Origin: Takakia lepidozioides
Lineage: Eukaryota > Streptophyta > Takakiopsida > Takakiales > Takakiaceae
Direction: 5' to 3'
DNA length: 64,000 nucleotides
Assembly: GCA_030704615.1 (NCBI GenBank)
Contig: CM060731.1
Span: 70,970,756 to 71,034,755 of the forward strand
The notes beneath the pieces were generated by a model. The model did not search any database. It saw nothing but the letters and a program-made list of their open reading frames with translations, and was not told where the DNA came from. A program made the position numbers and the translations under genes. This document shows, one piece after another, positions 1 through 11,159 of the stretch (position 1 is the first letter of the stretch; every line of letters begins with the position of its first letter).

Positions 1-660
1 TACCGTGCCAGACAGATCATTCAGAGGGCAATGGAAAAGGGGGCCATACCCAAACCACCTTATGGAATTACACAGGTTGGAAAATCTTGAATCACGTCAC
101 CTTCCATTTGTCGCATGTGCATTAATGAGGTGGATTCGATGCAACGTATGTGTGTAATTCACTAATTGTTGGGGGGCGGGGGGGGCATAGGTATCGTGGG
201 ATGCACTCATTGCGGGAGAGACTGATGTCGCAAACAAGGCCAAATTTGACCGGGCACGCAAAGCAACAACAGTCCGCCTTGACAAGCACGAATCCACACA
301 CAAGTGGGGCGCCGGCGGATCCAAGGGTTTTATCTTGCGATTTGTAAGTCGTACTTCCCTATGGATTTTGTTATGTCTTCTTTCGGGCTCCATCATCGCG
401 AAGAACTGACTTTAATTTGTGGCATGTGTAGCAACACCCGTTTGAGAGGAAGCCATCTCCGGTAGAGTACAACTACGCCAAGGAGCATGGTTGGCAATCC
501 CTCATGAAGAACATGGCCAACACAGAGGGGATGAGTGCACTATGCTTGCCCAATTGTGTACCTGCTAACTCAGAGAAAGGGAACTGTAAGTTCTCCCATC
601 CCCAAATACAAAACCAGGAAAAAAACAAAAAACCACCCCCAATTCACCCCCAAAATGAAC
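1..660. other. No recognisable gene
   Basis: Short reading frames only. I see no domain, splice-framed exon or repeat structure that I can name. A pyrimidine-poor stretch with C-runs (about 600-665) leads into the GC-rich repeat that follows. It may be an uncharacterised element or the far end of one that starts outside the window. Confidence 0.5.
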
Positions 661-664
661 CCCC

Positions 665-1265
665 AACCTCCCCCCACCAGGCTGCCCTCGCGACTGCAGC
701 ACGTCGCCAAGGCGACGTGTTTTTTGGGCGGGGGTCGCAAGCAGCGACGGTCGGGCGTCGCAAACCCATTTGCAGGCGGCAACGCCGAGACCCCCTGCGA
801 CGTGTTTTTTTAGTCCAGGGGTTGCGGAGACCGCCACCCTGCCCGCGCCACGTTTTTATTTTTGATTAAATTTAAAACAAAAGCGACGCCGGAGCGTCGC
901 AACAACCCACGCCCGGGCGTGGCGGAGAAGGACTCCCTGTGTTTTGTGCCACGCCCAATAGTCGCTGCAGCGACGCACGGGCGTCGCTTGGCGTACCACC
1001 CGGCTGACTCCCGGGCAGGTTAGAAAAAAAAAAGGATGCGACGCCGCGCCGGCGCCCCCACCAACGCCGTCGGCTGGAGGGCCGCGACGGCGAGACGTCG
1101 CTCGACCCCCATACGTCGCATTTTTGGGACGTCATTTTGGCGACGCCCTTGCGACTGCAGGGCGACGGCCGAGCGTTGCAAATTCTGCGCCTCCCGCGTG
1201 CCCGAAAAGGGCGTTTTCCCGACGCTGCGGCGTGGCGCGGGCGTCGCAAAGGCCCCCCTTTTCCT
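665..1265. repeat. GC-rich interspersed GCGTCGC/GCGACGC array
   Basis: The heptamer GCGTCGC and its complement, often followed by AA, recur many times at irregular spacing in both orientations (for example near 745-765, 890-900, 955-985, 1080-1110, 1150-1180 and 1235-1250). It is far richer in GC than its neighbours. It ends abruptly at about 1270, where Copia pol sequence begins, so this is a breakpoint. The open frames across it are low-complexity Arg/Ala/Pro translations, not genes. It could be the end of a DNA transposon or a short satellite. Confidence 0.6.
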
Positions 1266-1270
1266 ATAGT

Positions 1271-2004
1271 GGCAACTCATGCTTGGTAACAAGGACACAA
1301 TCACGGAGCCCATTGCCAAGTATCCATACCGAGAATGTGTTGGCTATCTTCAATGGGCATCCCTAGGTACACGGTTTGACATCACGTACTTTGTCAACAA
1401 TGCCTCACGTTTCAGCAGCCGCCCCAGGAGCATCTATGTGACATCTGTCAAACGAATTCTGAAGTATATCAAGGGAACGTTGGGACATCATATCACGTAT
1501 GGCCCTAGTGACCATCTACACCAACTTACCGCTTACTGTGATGCAGATTTCGCATCAGACCTTGACGACAGGAAATCCAGGTCAGGTTTCATCCTTATGC
1601 TAAACACCGGACCCGTGGCTTGGGGGAGCAGGAAGCAGACATGTACTGCGGTGAGCACCACTGAATCCGAATATGTTGCTGCCTGTCTTGCCCCTCAGGA
1701 GCTTTTGTGGATGCGCAGACTTCTAGCAAGCGTTCGTTCTCCACAACGTATCCCGACAACCTTGTTCTGTGATAATCAGGCAGCGATACGATTGGTCATC
1801 AATCCTGTCTTCCATCAGAAAACTAAGCACATCGATACGAAGTTCCACAAGACCCGTGACGCCCAACATGATGGTGATATCTCCCTCACGTACATACCTA
1901 CAGCGGATCAGATCGCAAATTTGCTGACCAAGCCGCTACCCCGAGATCGCTTTGTTCGCCTTCGAGACTTAGGAGGAATGACAATTCCCCTTGACTCCCA
2001 GTAA
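1271..2004 (+). pseudogene. Ty1/Copia pol 3' end: RT tail and RNase H, 5'-truncated
   Basis: The frame encodes the end of the RT connection and the RNase H domain of a Copia polyprotein. Visible RNase H signatures are YCDADFASDLDDRKSRSG (about 1534-1587), STTESEYVA, LFCDNQAAI and KHIDTKFHKTRD, followed by the usual Copia C-terminus ending at TAA 2002-2004. It is nearly identical to 25246-25815, which belongs to a second copy. Everything upstream (gag to RT) is missing and replaced by the GC-rich repeat at about 1270. The frame itself has no internal stop, so the copy is young or its breakpoint is recent. The LTR at 2061 is its 3' LTR. Confidence 0.93.
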
Positions 2005-2060
2005 TGCACGGTGTTGAAGTGGGAGACGTGTTAAGTCAAGATAGTGCTGAGTGGGAGTAT

Positions 2061-2490
2061 TGGATATGTCCACTTCAGCATTTAGTGGAAGGCCAAGTCA
2101 GCACATTGTGAAGACTTAACACGTAACTGTACACAGAGGGATCGGGGGTTAATGCAGGGTTAGCTAATGCACGTAGCATGTAATCTGCATGGCAGCCTCT
2201 CCTGGGCGGGAGAGTAGAGTCAAGGTTTAGACAATCCTGCAGGACTGTTCTCTTCTTGTTCTTGAGAGTGAGGGGTACGTCATGTGTGAAGGACTGAGGT
2301 TTGCCTGAGCTAGGGATTAGCAAGAGGTTAAGTAAGTGTATGCTCTGGTACCAAGCCTTTGGTACACAACATGTAAGTGACTACTTGTTTAATATATTCT
2401 GATTGCCTGTCAAGCAAGTGTGTGGAGTCAGCTTGTAAGAGTTGTGATATGTTAGTACCGTAGGTACTATAGCTGTATTGGTACTTCCAA
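2061..2490 (+). repeat. Complete Copia LTR (shared by two partial elements)
   Basis: The LTR begins TGGATATGTCC just after a purine-rich tract (GTGGGAG, 2051-2057) and ends GTACTTCCA(A). The boundaries sit in the inverted pair TATTGGA...TCCAATA. The end is confirmed by an inverted LTR fragment at 26684-26861 that stops at the same base, and the start by 25949. It lies between an RNase H 3' end upstream and a gag start downstream, so one LTR serves as 3' LTR of one copy and 5' LTR of the next. A clean primer-binding site matching plant initiator tRNA-Met is not obvious; GGTTATGGGCTC at 2493 is only a weak match. Confidence 0.8.
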
Positions 2491-2665
2491 TAGGTTATGG
2501 GCTCTTGTGTTATCCTGTAAGTTGCGCCTCCGTGTGTGTCGGAGTATATTGGTTTTCTTGCCGGACTTTTAGTATTAGACCAGTATACAGTAGTCTATTT
2601 CTCTACATTCTTTGTTTTCCCTCTTTTTTAGTATATCTCGTGTGTGTCAGTTCTTGGTATCTGCC

Positions 2666-4075
2666 ATGGCAGAGACTAGCCGTGAGCATCTAGGTTACAT
2701 ATCTAGGTTCAAGGGGTCCAACTTTCACCTCTGGAAGTTTCAGATGAGAGCCATACTTCTTGGAAAAGACTTGATGGAAGTAGTAGATGGGACAGAGGCA
2801 AAACCTGCTGAAACAGCAACCGGAGAGGAGAAAGTAGCTTGGAAGAAGAGGGATAATGTTGCCTACAGTCTTTTGACACAGGCGCTTGATGAGGTGGTCT
2901 TGCCATACATTATGAGTTGTGTGACATCAAAGCAAGTCTGGGATATGCTCAAACTGTATCACGAACAGAATGCTTCCGAGAATGTTCACACGCTCCAGCA
3001 AGACTTCTATGAGTGCGTGATGGTCGATGAGGAGACTGTTGCCAGTTTTCTTGGCCGCTTACAGCTCATAGTCCAACAGTTAGCAAGTCGTGGAGATACG
3101 ACGTTCAATGAGCAAGCGGTGATATCCAAGATCCTATGCAATCTTCCTAGAGGGTTCGATACTCTCATACCTGCATGGAGAATGCAAGCGGCAGAGAGCA
3201 AGACTCTTGCAAACTTGACTCTGCAGCTTCTTCAGACAGAAAGGATGCTCAAGAGTCGTGCGGATGCGAGCGTAGCAATAGCAGCGGCTTATTTGGCATC
3301 ATCTACAAGAGGCAAGAAGCCATCAGACTATCCCTTTGAAGAACGTGCGGCAAGACGCAAGGAGATTGATGATCGGAAGAAGAACACCGATTGCTGGAAG
3401 TGCGGTCATCCTGGCCATCGGGGTCGTGAGTGCATGGCATCAGAAGAAGACCAACAGATTTTCCAAGAGTCACAAAATGCCAAGAAACGAGCTACCAAGA
3501 TGGATTCAGGTAGCAAGAACAAGCCATTGGGGTTCAAGGCCTATATGGCAAGTGACTCAAGTTTCAGCTCCAGTAGAGCGCGTGAGTCCACTTTCTGGTA
3601 TGTCGACAGTGGGTGTACTGAACATATGACGGACAATGGATATTTCTTCGCAACTTACAAAGACATCTCGATGGAGAATCGCCCAGTAGAAGGTATCGGT
3701 GGGGTGATGCTCCAAGCTGTTGGAGTCGGGGACATTATAATCAAGATCAAGCATGCTGACGGGTTTACCTATGGAGTGCTAAAAGGTGTAGTGCATGTTC
3801 CAAATCTTGGCCGGAATTTATTTTCGTCATATGTTGCAGCACAGCGGAAGCATTATACTCTACACATGGACACTGAATGTCATTTGCTAGAGGAAGGGAA
3901 GGTTGTGATGACTGGAGTAGTTCACAACAGGATGTATCGAATGCAGTTTGAAGCTATCCCACCTAAGGACACCCTCTCTGCGATGTCCGCCAGCACAGTT
4001 GGTGCACCGACAGTCGCACAATGCAAGCAGTCGCTTGAACTTTCTCACACACCAACCATGCGACGATATAGATGA
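2666..4075 (+). pseudogene. Ty1/Copia gag and protease
   Basis: The ATG at 2666 (MAETSREHLGYISRF) is chosen because it follows the LTR and leader and starts the conserved Copia gag; the frame is open further upstream. Domains in order are: the UBN2-type gag core (about 2690-3300), a CCHC zinc knuckle CWKCGHPGHRGREC (about 3391-3432), and an aspartic protease with the DSG triad in WYVDSGCTEHM (about 3598-3630). The frame stops at 4073-4075, at the GAG-pre-integrase/integrase boundary, because of a small frameshift near 4050; the integrase continues in another frame. The product would be the capsid/nucleocapsid and protease of a retrotransposon particle. Not functional as a full polyprotein here. 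Confidence 0.92.
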
Positions 4076-4640
4076 TGGCATCGCAAGAACTGGTGGAAGG
4101 ATTGTTGCTCACCAGTAAAAATCATCGGTTCTGCCCGGGATGTGCGTTGGGAAAACAACATCGAAACCCATTCCCAACCACTGAGCCCAGGCAATGGTCA
4201 CAATTTCCAGGCGATCTTGTACACACAAATTTTTGTGGTCCTTTAAATGTAACATCAGTGGGAGGGGCTCTGTATATTTGTTTGTTCAAGGATGACTCAT
4301 CTGGGTTCAGAGTAATTGAGTGTCTGAAGACTAAGGCAGAAACTCTTGCTGCATTCAAGCGGTTTGTGGCTCAGCTCAAACGTGAGACAGGCAACTCAGT
4401 GAAGATCCTCAGAAGTGATCGTGGTACAGAGTACACGAATGAAGCCTTCATGAGATGCTTGGATGAACAGCAGATCAAGCAAGATCTCACCATCGCGTTC
4501 ATGCCAGAACAGAATGGTTCCTCGGAATGGGAGAACAGAACGATTATTGAGGCTGTAAGAACCATGTTACATGCGGCACATGTACACATTAGGTTTTGGG
4601 CCGAAGCACTATGTGAAGAACCCTGCTCCTCCATTGCAGT
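4072..4640 (+). pseudogene. Ty1/Copia integrase core, 3'-truncated
   Basis: It continues the pol reading of the element after the frameshift at about 4050-4075. The zinc-binding end shows CPGCALGKQHR (about 4128-4160). The DDE core is visible as DLVHTN (D, about 4216), SDRGTEY (D, about 4414) and NGSSEWENRT (E, about 4515-4545; the usual Arg after Glu is Trp). After WAEAL (about 4610) the protein loses similarity to integrase and runs into unrelated sequence. RT and RNase H are therefore absent from this copy. The frame ends at 4722. Confidence 0.9.
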
Positions 4641-4825
4641 GGTTGCTCCTCAAACACTCCCATCTCCTTACATTCTCGCGCATCAAGTATGCGTGAGTGT
4701 TAGAGGACTGTTTGGGACTTAGACGCTTTTACGGGATCTGTGGGGTACCCTTAATTTTTACACAGACTGAGACCAACATGAGCCTTAGGGGTGACAGCAA
4801 CAGGCTTTAGGGGGAGAGAGATCAC

Positions 4826-4931
4826 ACACAGCCGTCACAGCCCAACACAAGCCAGTCACAGCTTCGCACAGCCGACACAGCCCAACACAGCCAACACAGC
4901 CAGTCACAGTCAACACAGCCCGTCACAGCCA
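4826..4931 (+). repeat. CACAGCC minisatellite
   Basis: Imperfect tandem units of CACAGCC, some extended to CAACACAGCC or GTCACAGCC, run for about 100 bp. It lies just past the truncated integrase. No coding meaning is apparent. Confidence 0.85.
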
Positions 4932-4934
4932 ATT

Positions 4935-5465
4935 GTCCGCGACCACTCCGGGAACCACTTGGTAGTAAACAGGATTACTGGAGAGTCGAAACAGACAATG
5001 TGGGCCCACGGGGGCATTTCAGTCCATGAACCACTGCGCATTCATTGCACCCATGACTCGGCAGCACATTTGCTGACGTGGCTTTCACAAAAAGAGGTAA
5101 ACTAAATGTGGCCCTTGGGGGAAGAATAGATATTTTAATACGTGCTGCCTCCACTGGCAAGACAAGGATGCAAGTGCTGCGTCGGACATGGCGGGACGTG
5201 GGAATGGAAATCCAGACACGGCAAGGCCTTCGTATACTGTGACGCGCGTAGTGGCTTCTTCTCAGAACGGTGTGACATCGGGGTCTTGTCATTCATCATT
5301 TACAGAATGTGTTGGATGGAAGCACGATGGAGCGCGCATACGGGCATGCCCTTCTGGCATCAATTCCCAAGTATCCACGCAAGGTGAGGCTGCTGAATTG
5401 GGTTTTTGCCCGTCTAGTTTTCTGACAGCATGCTCGAAACGTTCATAGTGCCATTGAGTGCATCG
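4935..5465. other. No recognisable gene
   Basis: Short frames on both strands without recognisable motifs. I could not assign this stretch. Confidence 0.4.
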
Positions 5466-5505
5466 CAATAATTTGATGTGTAGCTGCTTTTCCATTTCAC
5501 AAGTT

Positions 5506-5706
5506 ATGCAGAAGGCGTCACAAAAAGAAGATCGCAAAGACGTCAAGGCTGAAGAATATGCCCTTTGGTTGTGAACTACAATCATATCATGCCAAACCCA
5601 TTTTGCCCACGCAGATGAGGGAGACATTCTGCATTTGCGAGTGGGACTTAATTCCTCTAAACCCAGCTTGAAGGCAGTTGTGACACCAGAGAAACTGGAA
5701 ACTACC
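5506..5706 (+). pseudogene. Ribosomal protein eL27 pseudogene fragment, copy 1
   Basis: Read across small frameshifts, this stretch gives the middle of cytosolic large-subunit protein eL27. The signature SQKKIAK.SRLK is followed by VVNYNHIMP and, after an insertion of non-eL27 sequence, by LKAVVTP. eL27 is normally about 135 residues; only the central third is present. It is frameshifted within KK-IAK and lacks AFIK. The surrounding bases from 5469 are duplicated at 5937, so this is one unit of a direct repeat. The upstream TGTAGCTGCTTTTCC tract looks like intron or leader carried along, which argues for a DNA-level duplication rather than two separate retroinsertions. Confidence 0.8.
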
Positions 5707-5972
5707 TCCAAGAAAGTTGAAACTCGCAAGATAGTCATGTATTCATCTCATTATCTCCAACTGGGATTCGAGTTATCATCCGACCCTTTACATGTGCGCT
5801 GGAATGGAGTATAATTCTGGTTTAGGCAGTTATTGCCACCAGAATTCGCTTCTCCAATTTTTACATTTAAGGATGTGTCTGTGTTTATGGCACTCTTTCT
5901 CCCAAGGAGGCCTAAGTACCCCCCTGTACTTGCAAGAATTTGATGTGTAGCTGCTTTTCCCTTTCATAAATT

Positions 5973-6170
5973 ATGAAGAAGCAGTCGCAGAAGAAGATCG
6001 CAAAGAGGTCAAGGCTGAAAGCGTTCATTAAGGTTGTGAACTACAATCATATCATGCCAACCCAGCGGCGGCAGATGGTGTCATGAGACATTCTGCGATT
6101 TCCGCATAGGTGGACTTAATTTTGATGTTGACTTGAAGGCAGTTGTGACACCAGTGAAATTGGAAACTAC
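5973..6170 (+). pseudogene. Ribosomal protein eL27 pseudogene fragment, copy 2
   Basis: This is the better preserved unit. [20 protein letters not shown] (about 5985-6044) and NHIMPT match the eL27 core very closely. About 45 bp of unrelated sequence follows, then FDVDLKAVVTP (about 6121-6153). The insertion and following stops make it non-functional, and the N- and C-terminal parts of eL27 are missing. It is a direct repeat of the 5469-5706 unit; the two have diverged by point changes and small indels. Confidence 0.85.
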
Positions 6171-6179
6171 AGGTTAGAT

Positions 6180-7060
6180 GATGGCGTGCTGCATCCGACA
6201 TAAACCTACATTTGACATTCAGGCTTAGGATTCATGCAATTGGTGCTAGTCAGGCCTGCACAGTTCCAGAGCACAAGTGGGAGCCCATCCGAGGGATGGG
6301 GACCTCGTAAGTGCTTCTTCATTTTGTACTCACCTTGTTTTTGCATCGCACTTGTGCTACAAGGGGCAGAGCCATTCATTTGGCTGGAGGTTCAATTCCT
6401 CTACAAGTGAGCTATTCTCTCACTACAATCAGTTAGATGCTGGTTGCTGGATTTGCGGCTCTGGGGTGTCTTGCCAAGTGCTTGCAGGGATCAACGTTAA
6501 TGTGGACGTGGCAGTACATGTAGCAAAAAAGCTCATTCGCTGGTGAAGAAGACCATGTTGCAACACATATGTCATGCTATTGCTTCGAAGTGCTGTTGGG
6601 CAGGTGGGAGAATGCAACAACGGTGAGAAGGAAAGCAAGGGAAGCACAAAAAGGTGTCGTTGGTCTTGCTCCTTTGGAGACACCCCCCATTCCACTGGTC
6701 TTTGTTCCTAGAAAGCATGCAGCTGGGCCAAAAATATGCATGCACACATTCACGTCTACTTCCCGTACATGAAGACGATCCTCTCCTCACATGTCAGAAA
6801 CAATATTGGCAGAACAAAAAAAGGTTTGTTCACAAGACAGTACGGACCACATATCGGGACATTATCGATACTATTAACTGTCTCGCCCTTGCGCGCTTGC
6901 AGGACTGTACAAAATGGGTTCTAAGGACAGTAAGAGTCCTTAGCATAGCTCTTGTCTATGAGCTGCTGGCTTAATGGACACTAAGATTCAGCTGGGCTCA
7001 CTATCTATATCCAAAATAATCTTCCCCTTCACTACCCACATCTGCAATTTGCCTTGCGGT
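6180..7060. other. No recognisable gene
   Basis: Several frames of 60-100 codons exist on both strands, but none shows a domain or consistent splice-framed coding. Probably decayed element or intergenic sequence. Confidence 0.4.
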
Positions 7061-7062
7061 AA

Positions 7063-7767
7063 TTAATTACCCTGGAATGTCTTCCTCATTAAAGGTAACT
7101 GCTCTTCCAAAGAGACTGGTTCGGCCGTATCTGGTAGATTTTGTGGTTCCCTCAGACCCTCGTGGTCGGCATTCTCCCCTAGGTCCAGATCATGGACGTC
7201 GGCCACGACTCGTTTGGCCCGGGGTCCTTGTGAAGAACCACCTTCCATCCCGGCGCATGGGTGTCATCTGAAAGAAAACTTGCTCAACTTGCGATGGGAA
7301 GATGAATGGCTCTTCATCTTTGTGGTAGCATTTTTCTGAAATCAGCAAGGAGGAACCCGTACTCATCCCGTTTCATGGTGGCATTCTCTCCTAACCATAT
7401 TGGCTTTTACCCAGAACAACGGAATAGAATTGGCTTCACAAGACCATAGTCTAGTTTAAGGATCTCTTTGATCACTCCTACATATTGCACATGGCATGAA
7501 TGAAATTGGATTCTGATCTCGTGCACAGCTCCTACTCTCTTGTTCAAAAAATGATGCCACTCCGCTGTCGTAAGTCACCAGGAGGCTGGTGTTGGCATCG
7601 TCCACTCTATAGTGATTGCCATATGCTTTCATTGACCGGTACGAAGTGGCAATCAGCCCTGGGGGGAATGACAGACTCACCATGCCCTCATCTGGGTCCT
7701 CGTTCTCTGATGCGTACACTGCAATTGCAGATCTGACCCACACTGTAAAGGGCTGCAGCTCCTCCAT
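7063..7767 (-). pseudogene. CACTA element: C-terminal region of transposase-associated gene
   Basis: On the minus strand, downstream of the TNP2 relic, a frame at 7767-7456 reads GNHYRVDD...TSLLVTYDSGVASFFEQ. This resembles the region that follows DUF4218 in plant CACTA transposase-like proteins (DUF4216-type neighbourhood). A shorter frame at 7248-7063 may be its tail. It is broken from the upstream TNP2 frame. Assigned mainly by position and motif likeness. Confidence 0.55.
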
Positions 7768-8204
7768 TGTTGTGTGGGTACTCCACGGGGATCCGTGCCT
7801 ACGACCGCCCCTCCGCCATGCTTTGCAAATGCACTCCGTTCCGTTTTCAGGCGGACCTTCTCCGCTGCGTACTTTCTGGCAGAAACAAATAGAAGCTGCA
7901 ACTCAGTCCCCCTGACCAACACCGTGTTGTACATGCATGCCACATGCAGAGTGTGTGTCCTTTCAAGCACACTGTAGTGATGCAGCCTACTTCATAATCA
8001 CTTGCAAGCAACAACCAAGATCTACGAAACACCCTCTGTAGTCGTCTGAAGCACCCTGTTAGTACACGATCCCACTCCCATAGTGGCCGGAATGACTTGT
8101 GACAATATATATGTAATTCCAGCATACAAAGACCATTAAGAATAGCACATGAGGGATGTAAGTTGGCACCACTGTCTCCATGGTGTCATGGTTGTTGTGT
8201 TTGT

Positions 8205-10997
8205 TCAGCACATAATCATGTGCCACATCCCGAAGGCGCGGGGGCTCATGGCACGCTTTGTTCCACCACCTTCTAGGACCTCGCCTACAACTCCTTCTTC
8301 CTTGTTCTTGTCCCAACACCGTCGTTGTATTGCATCAAATGAAGACATATACTCTGTCATGAAGCCCAGGGCTTCGTCGCGGATATAGCCCTCCGCCATA
8401 CTCCCCTCTGGCCGTGCCATGTTGCGTACATACCCCTTCAGATCCTTCATGTACCTCTCCATGGGGTACATCCACCGGCTGGCTATGGGCCCACACACAT
8501 GCAACTCCTCTACAAGATGCACTAGCAAGTGCGTCATGACGTCAAAGAATGATGGAGGGAATTCTTTTCCAGCAAACATAGGGTCATAGCCACATCCTCA
8601 TGCAACGATGTAATGTCCCTCGGATCCCACACCTTCGCACAAATCTTCCTAAAACACTCGACTTACACGCATTATGGCTGTTCGAGGACCTGGCGCCATC
8701 GTACCCGAATGCACACTGGCAAAATCTGTTGCATCATCACGTGTAGATCATGTGACTTCATCCCCGACCATTTTTGTTTATGGCATGCTTTTGGAAAGCA
8801 CCCGAGAATCCGGTTGGCACTTTCATGGCTCCCAATGTCTTCAAAAAATCCTCTTGCTCTGATTTGGTCAGGACGTATGATGCTGCTGGCGCATGAGCAC
8901 TTTGTCTGGTCTATTTGGATCAGGCCTTAGCCACAGATGTGACCGTATCCCTTCAATCTCCATGTCCTTTCGTACGTTTATCGTATCCTTCTCCCAAAGA
9001 TAGTCTTCAGAATGTTCTTGCAGAAGTCTTTTCACAATGCATGGGGTCCAGGAGGTACCGCTGCAAGAGGTTCTGAAATGCCAAATGTCCTCCCATGAGA
9101 CCAAGTTCTATGGGCAAAAAAGTAGTAGAATATGTGGCAGAAGTTGTCCATGTTACTACATTCTGCTTTCAACAACTCCAACGATCCTCTCCACAGTGAG
9201 GTGTACGACTTCAACATCTACTGGCATAGTAGTTATATTGACTTAGGAGTTGGTGGAAGGACTCCTGACAGTAAAGGTAATTCCAAGAAGCACAATGTGA
9301 AAGAAAGTGAGTGAATGGGGGGGGGGGGATTCATGCACCTTCCAGTATGGCAAAATCCCAAAGGATTGTCCGGCGCTTCACCCGTGCTCCATGGCTGGAT
9401 CCGCACTACTTCCGTCTATCTCCCTCCAATCTCCATGAACGCCTCTTTCTCCTTTGCAAATTGCAATGTCTCCTCGGTCTCCTCACATTGGTGCCATTCT
9501 CTTTCAAACATTCCATTGAAGTGCCTTCCTGCTCGTCGGTAGGGGTGGTTTCTTGCAAGGTAACGTCGATGCCCCATGTATATTGTCTTCCCTAGTGGCT
9601 TTGAGTGCCGTGAATCCACATAGGCCCACAAATGGGGCACCCTTTGTAGCCCTTCGTCTTGCAACCCGCAACAAGGCCATATATGCGGGGAAAATCGTGG
9701 TTGACCACATGAGTATTGGCACGGAGGGTGTGAAACTCTGTTGCCCTACTGGTTTCAAAATGTCGTAAGCTTCAAACTCCAATCCATAGTTCCTGTAGCT
9801 CTTCAATCAAATGGTTGCAAATACACATCTATGTTTGCATTTGTCACGGACTCCTTGCCTGGAATCAAGAGAGACAACATGACAAAGAATTTCTTTGTTT
9901 GTCAACCATGGTGGCAGGTTGTATGCCACCAACTGCAACGGGCCATGTGGACCATGTGCAACTCTTTGAATCCGTATGGGTTTACTCCATCCGTAGATAC
10001 AGCCAATCGCACATTGCGTGGGTCCTCGGCAAAATCGGGCCAAGTTGCATCTATATGCTTCCATGCAAAGAATCTGGGACATGCCTTACCAAACCATCGT
10101 TTGAGGCATTCCTGGAATGCCAAGTCATGAGCTCACTAATGGTCTTGCATTTGTACATTCGTAATAGACGGGGTGATAAGGGGAAAGTGCCTCAACACCT
10201 TGGCTGGCTGTTGTAACCTGCCCACATCATGGTATCGGGCTGCACCGCATTTGGGGCACTCCATAGCATCCTTGTACTCTCTTCTGAAAAGTACATGTCC
10301 TTTTGGACATGCATGTATTTTCACGTAGTTGAGGCCGAGCTTCCCAATCATTTGGTTGGCCATGTGACAGCTTTTTGGCATTTCATTTGGTTGTGGAAGC
10401 AAGTTCAGCCGAAGCAAAGAGACAACTCGTCCACAAAATGGTCTGAGACACCGTGGGTTGTGCACAGGTTCATCAACAGCATGGTGGCAGCAAGCTTTGT
10501 GGATTTGCATCCCTCGTACAGTGGCACACATGCTTCTTCTAGTGTCATGTGTGCAGAATTCAATTCTCCATCTCCACCTCCTTCCCGCCTTCCCCCACAA
10601 TTGAAATGCCTTCATTTCTGCGTCATCCACCATCCCTCATTGGTTCTCAGCGGCATCGTTTGTGGAAGCCCCCTCTTTAGCACGCCATGATGTGGCAAAT
10701 GCATTCTGCAACCTTTCGAGTGAATCTCCATCCCCTCCGTCCCCATTGCCTGCGTCTCTTCCTGCGCCCATGACATAGTCCTGCGGCGCCTTCTCCATGT
10801 ATGTCTCCCTCGGGGTTTGCATTGTTCAATTGTGCCCACTCCTCATCGTCCTTCGTCTGCAGGTCCATCTCCAATCCCACACCGAATGCCTCAGTGTCTT
10901 TGTGGTGAAGAGAGTGTGCACACACGTCCTCAGATCTACTTGTTGCCCAAACAACGTTCACATGGCAGGCATCCTGAAAGCCCAAGGGCTCGGGCAC
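8205..10997 (-). pseudogene. CACTA (En/Spm) TNP2-type transposase, decayed
   Basis: Minus-strand fragments in shifting frames give TNP2 transposase in the right order. LGLNYVKIHACPKGHVLF and a CPKCG pair (about 10340-10230) are followed by KVLRHFPL, DPRNVRLAVSTDGVNPYG (about 10060-9980), YNLPPW, GHRRYLARNHPYRR (about 9580-9530) and DPMHC (about 9045). Then come HLWLRP, KVWDP and the DUF4218 region FPPSFFDVMTHLLVHLVEEL (about 8558-8500), with RWMYPMERYMKDLKGYVRN after it. TNP2 cuts and moves CACTA elements. Multiple frameshifts and stops make this copy dead. The N-terminal acidic segment lies at about 10997-10680. I could not fix the CACTA termini. Confidence 0.93.
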
Positions 10998-11159
10998 GTG
11001 CCACTTCTCTTTCCCACAACCTGTCCCTCGGTTTTCTGTCTACAGGGGTGATTAATTGGAAGTCCTCCGCATGGGCGAGGGGAACTCATTTTTGTTGGGG
11101 AGCCTCTTCAATGCTGTTTGTGCACGCCGTTGCAGGGGCCGGATTCTCCTTTGCAGAGA

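Noticed and set aside
2478-2693. 71-codon frame at the LTR end
   Set aside because: It covers the LTR end and untranslated leader of the Copia element and has no motif.
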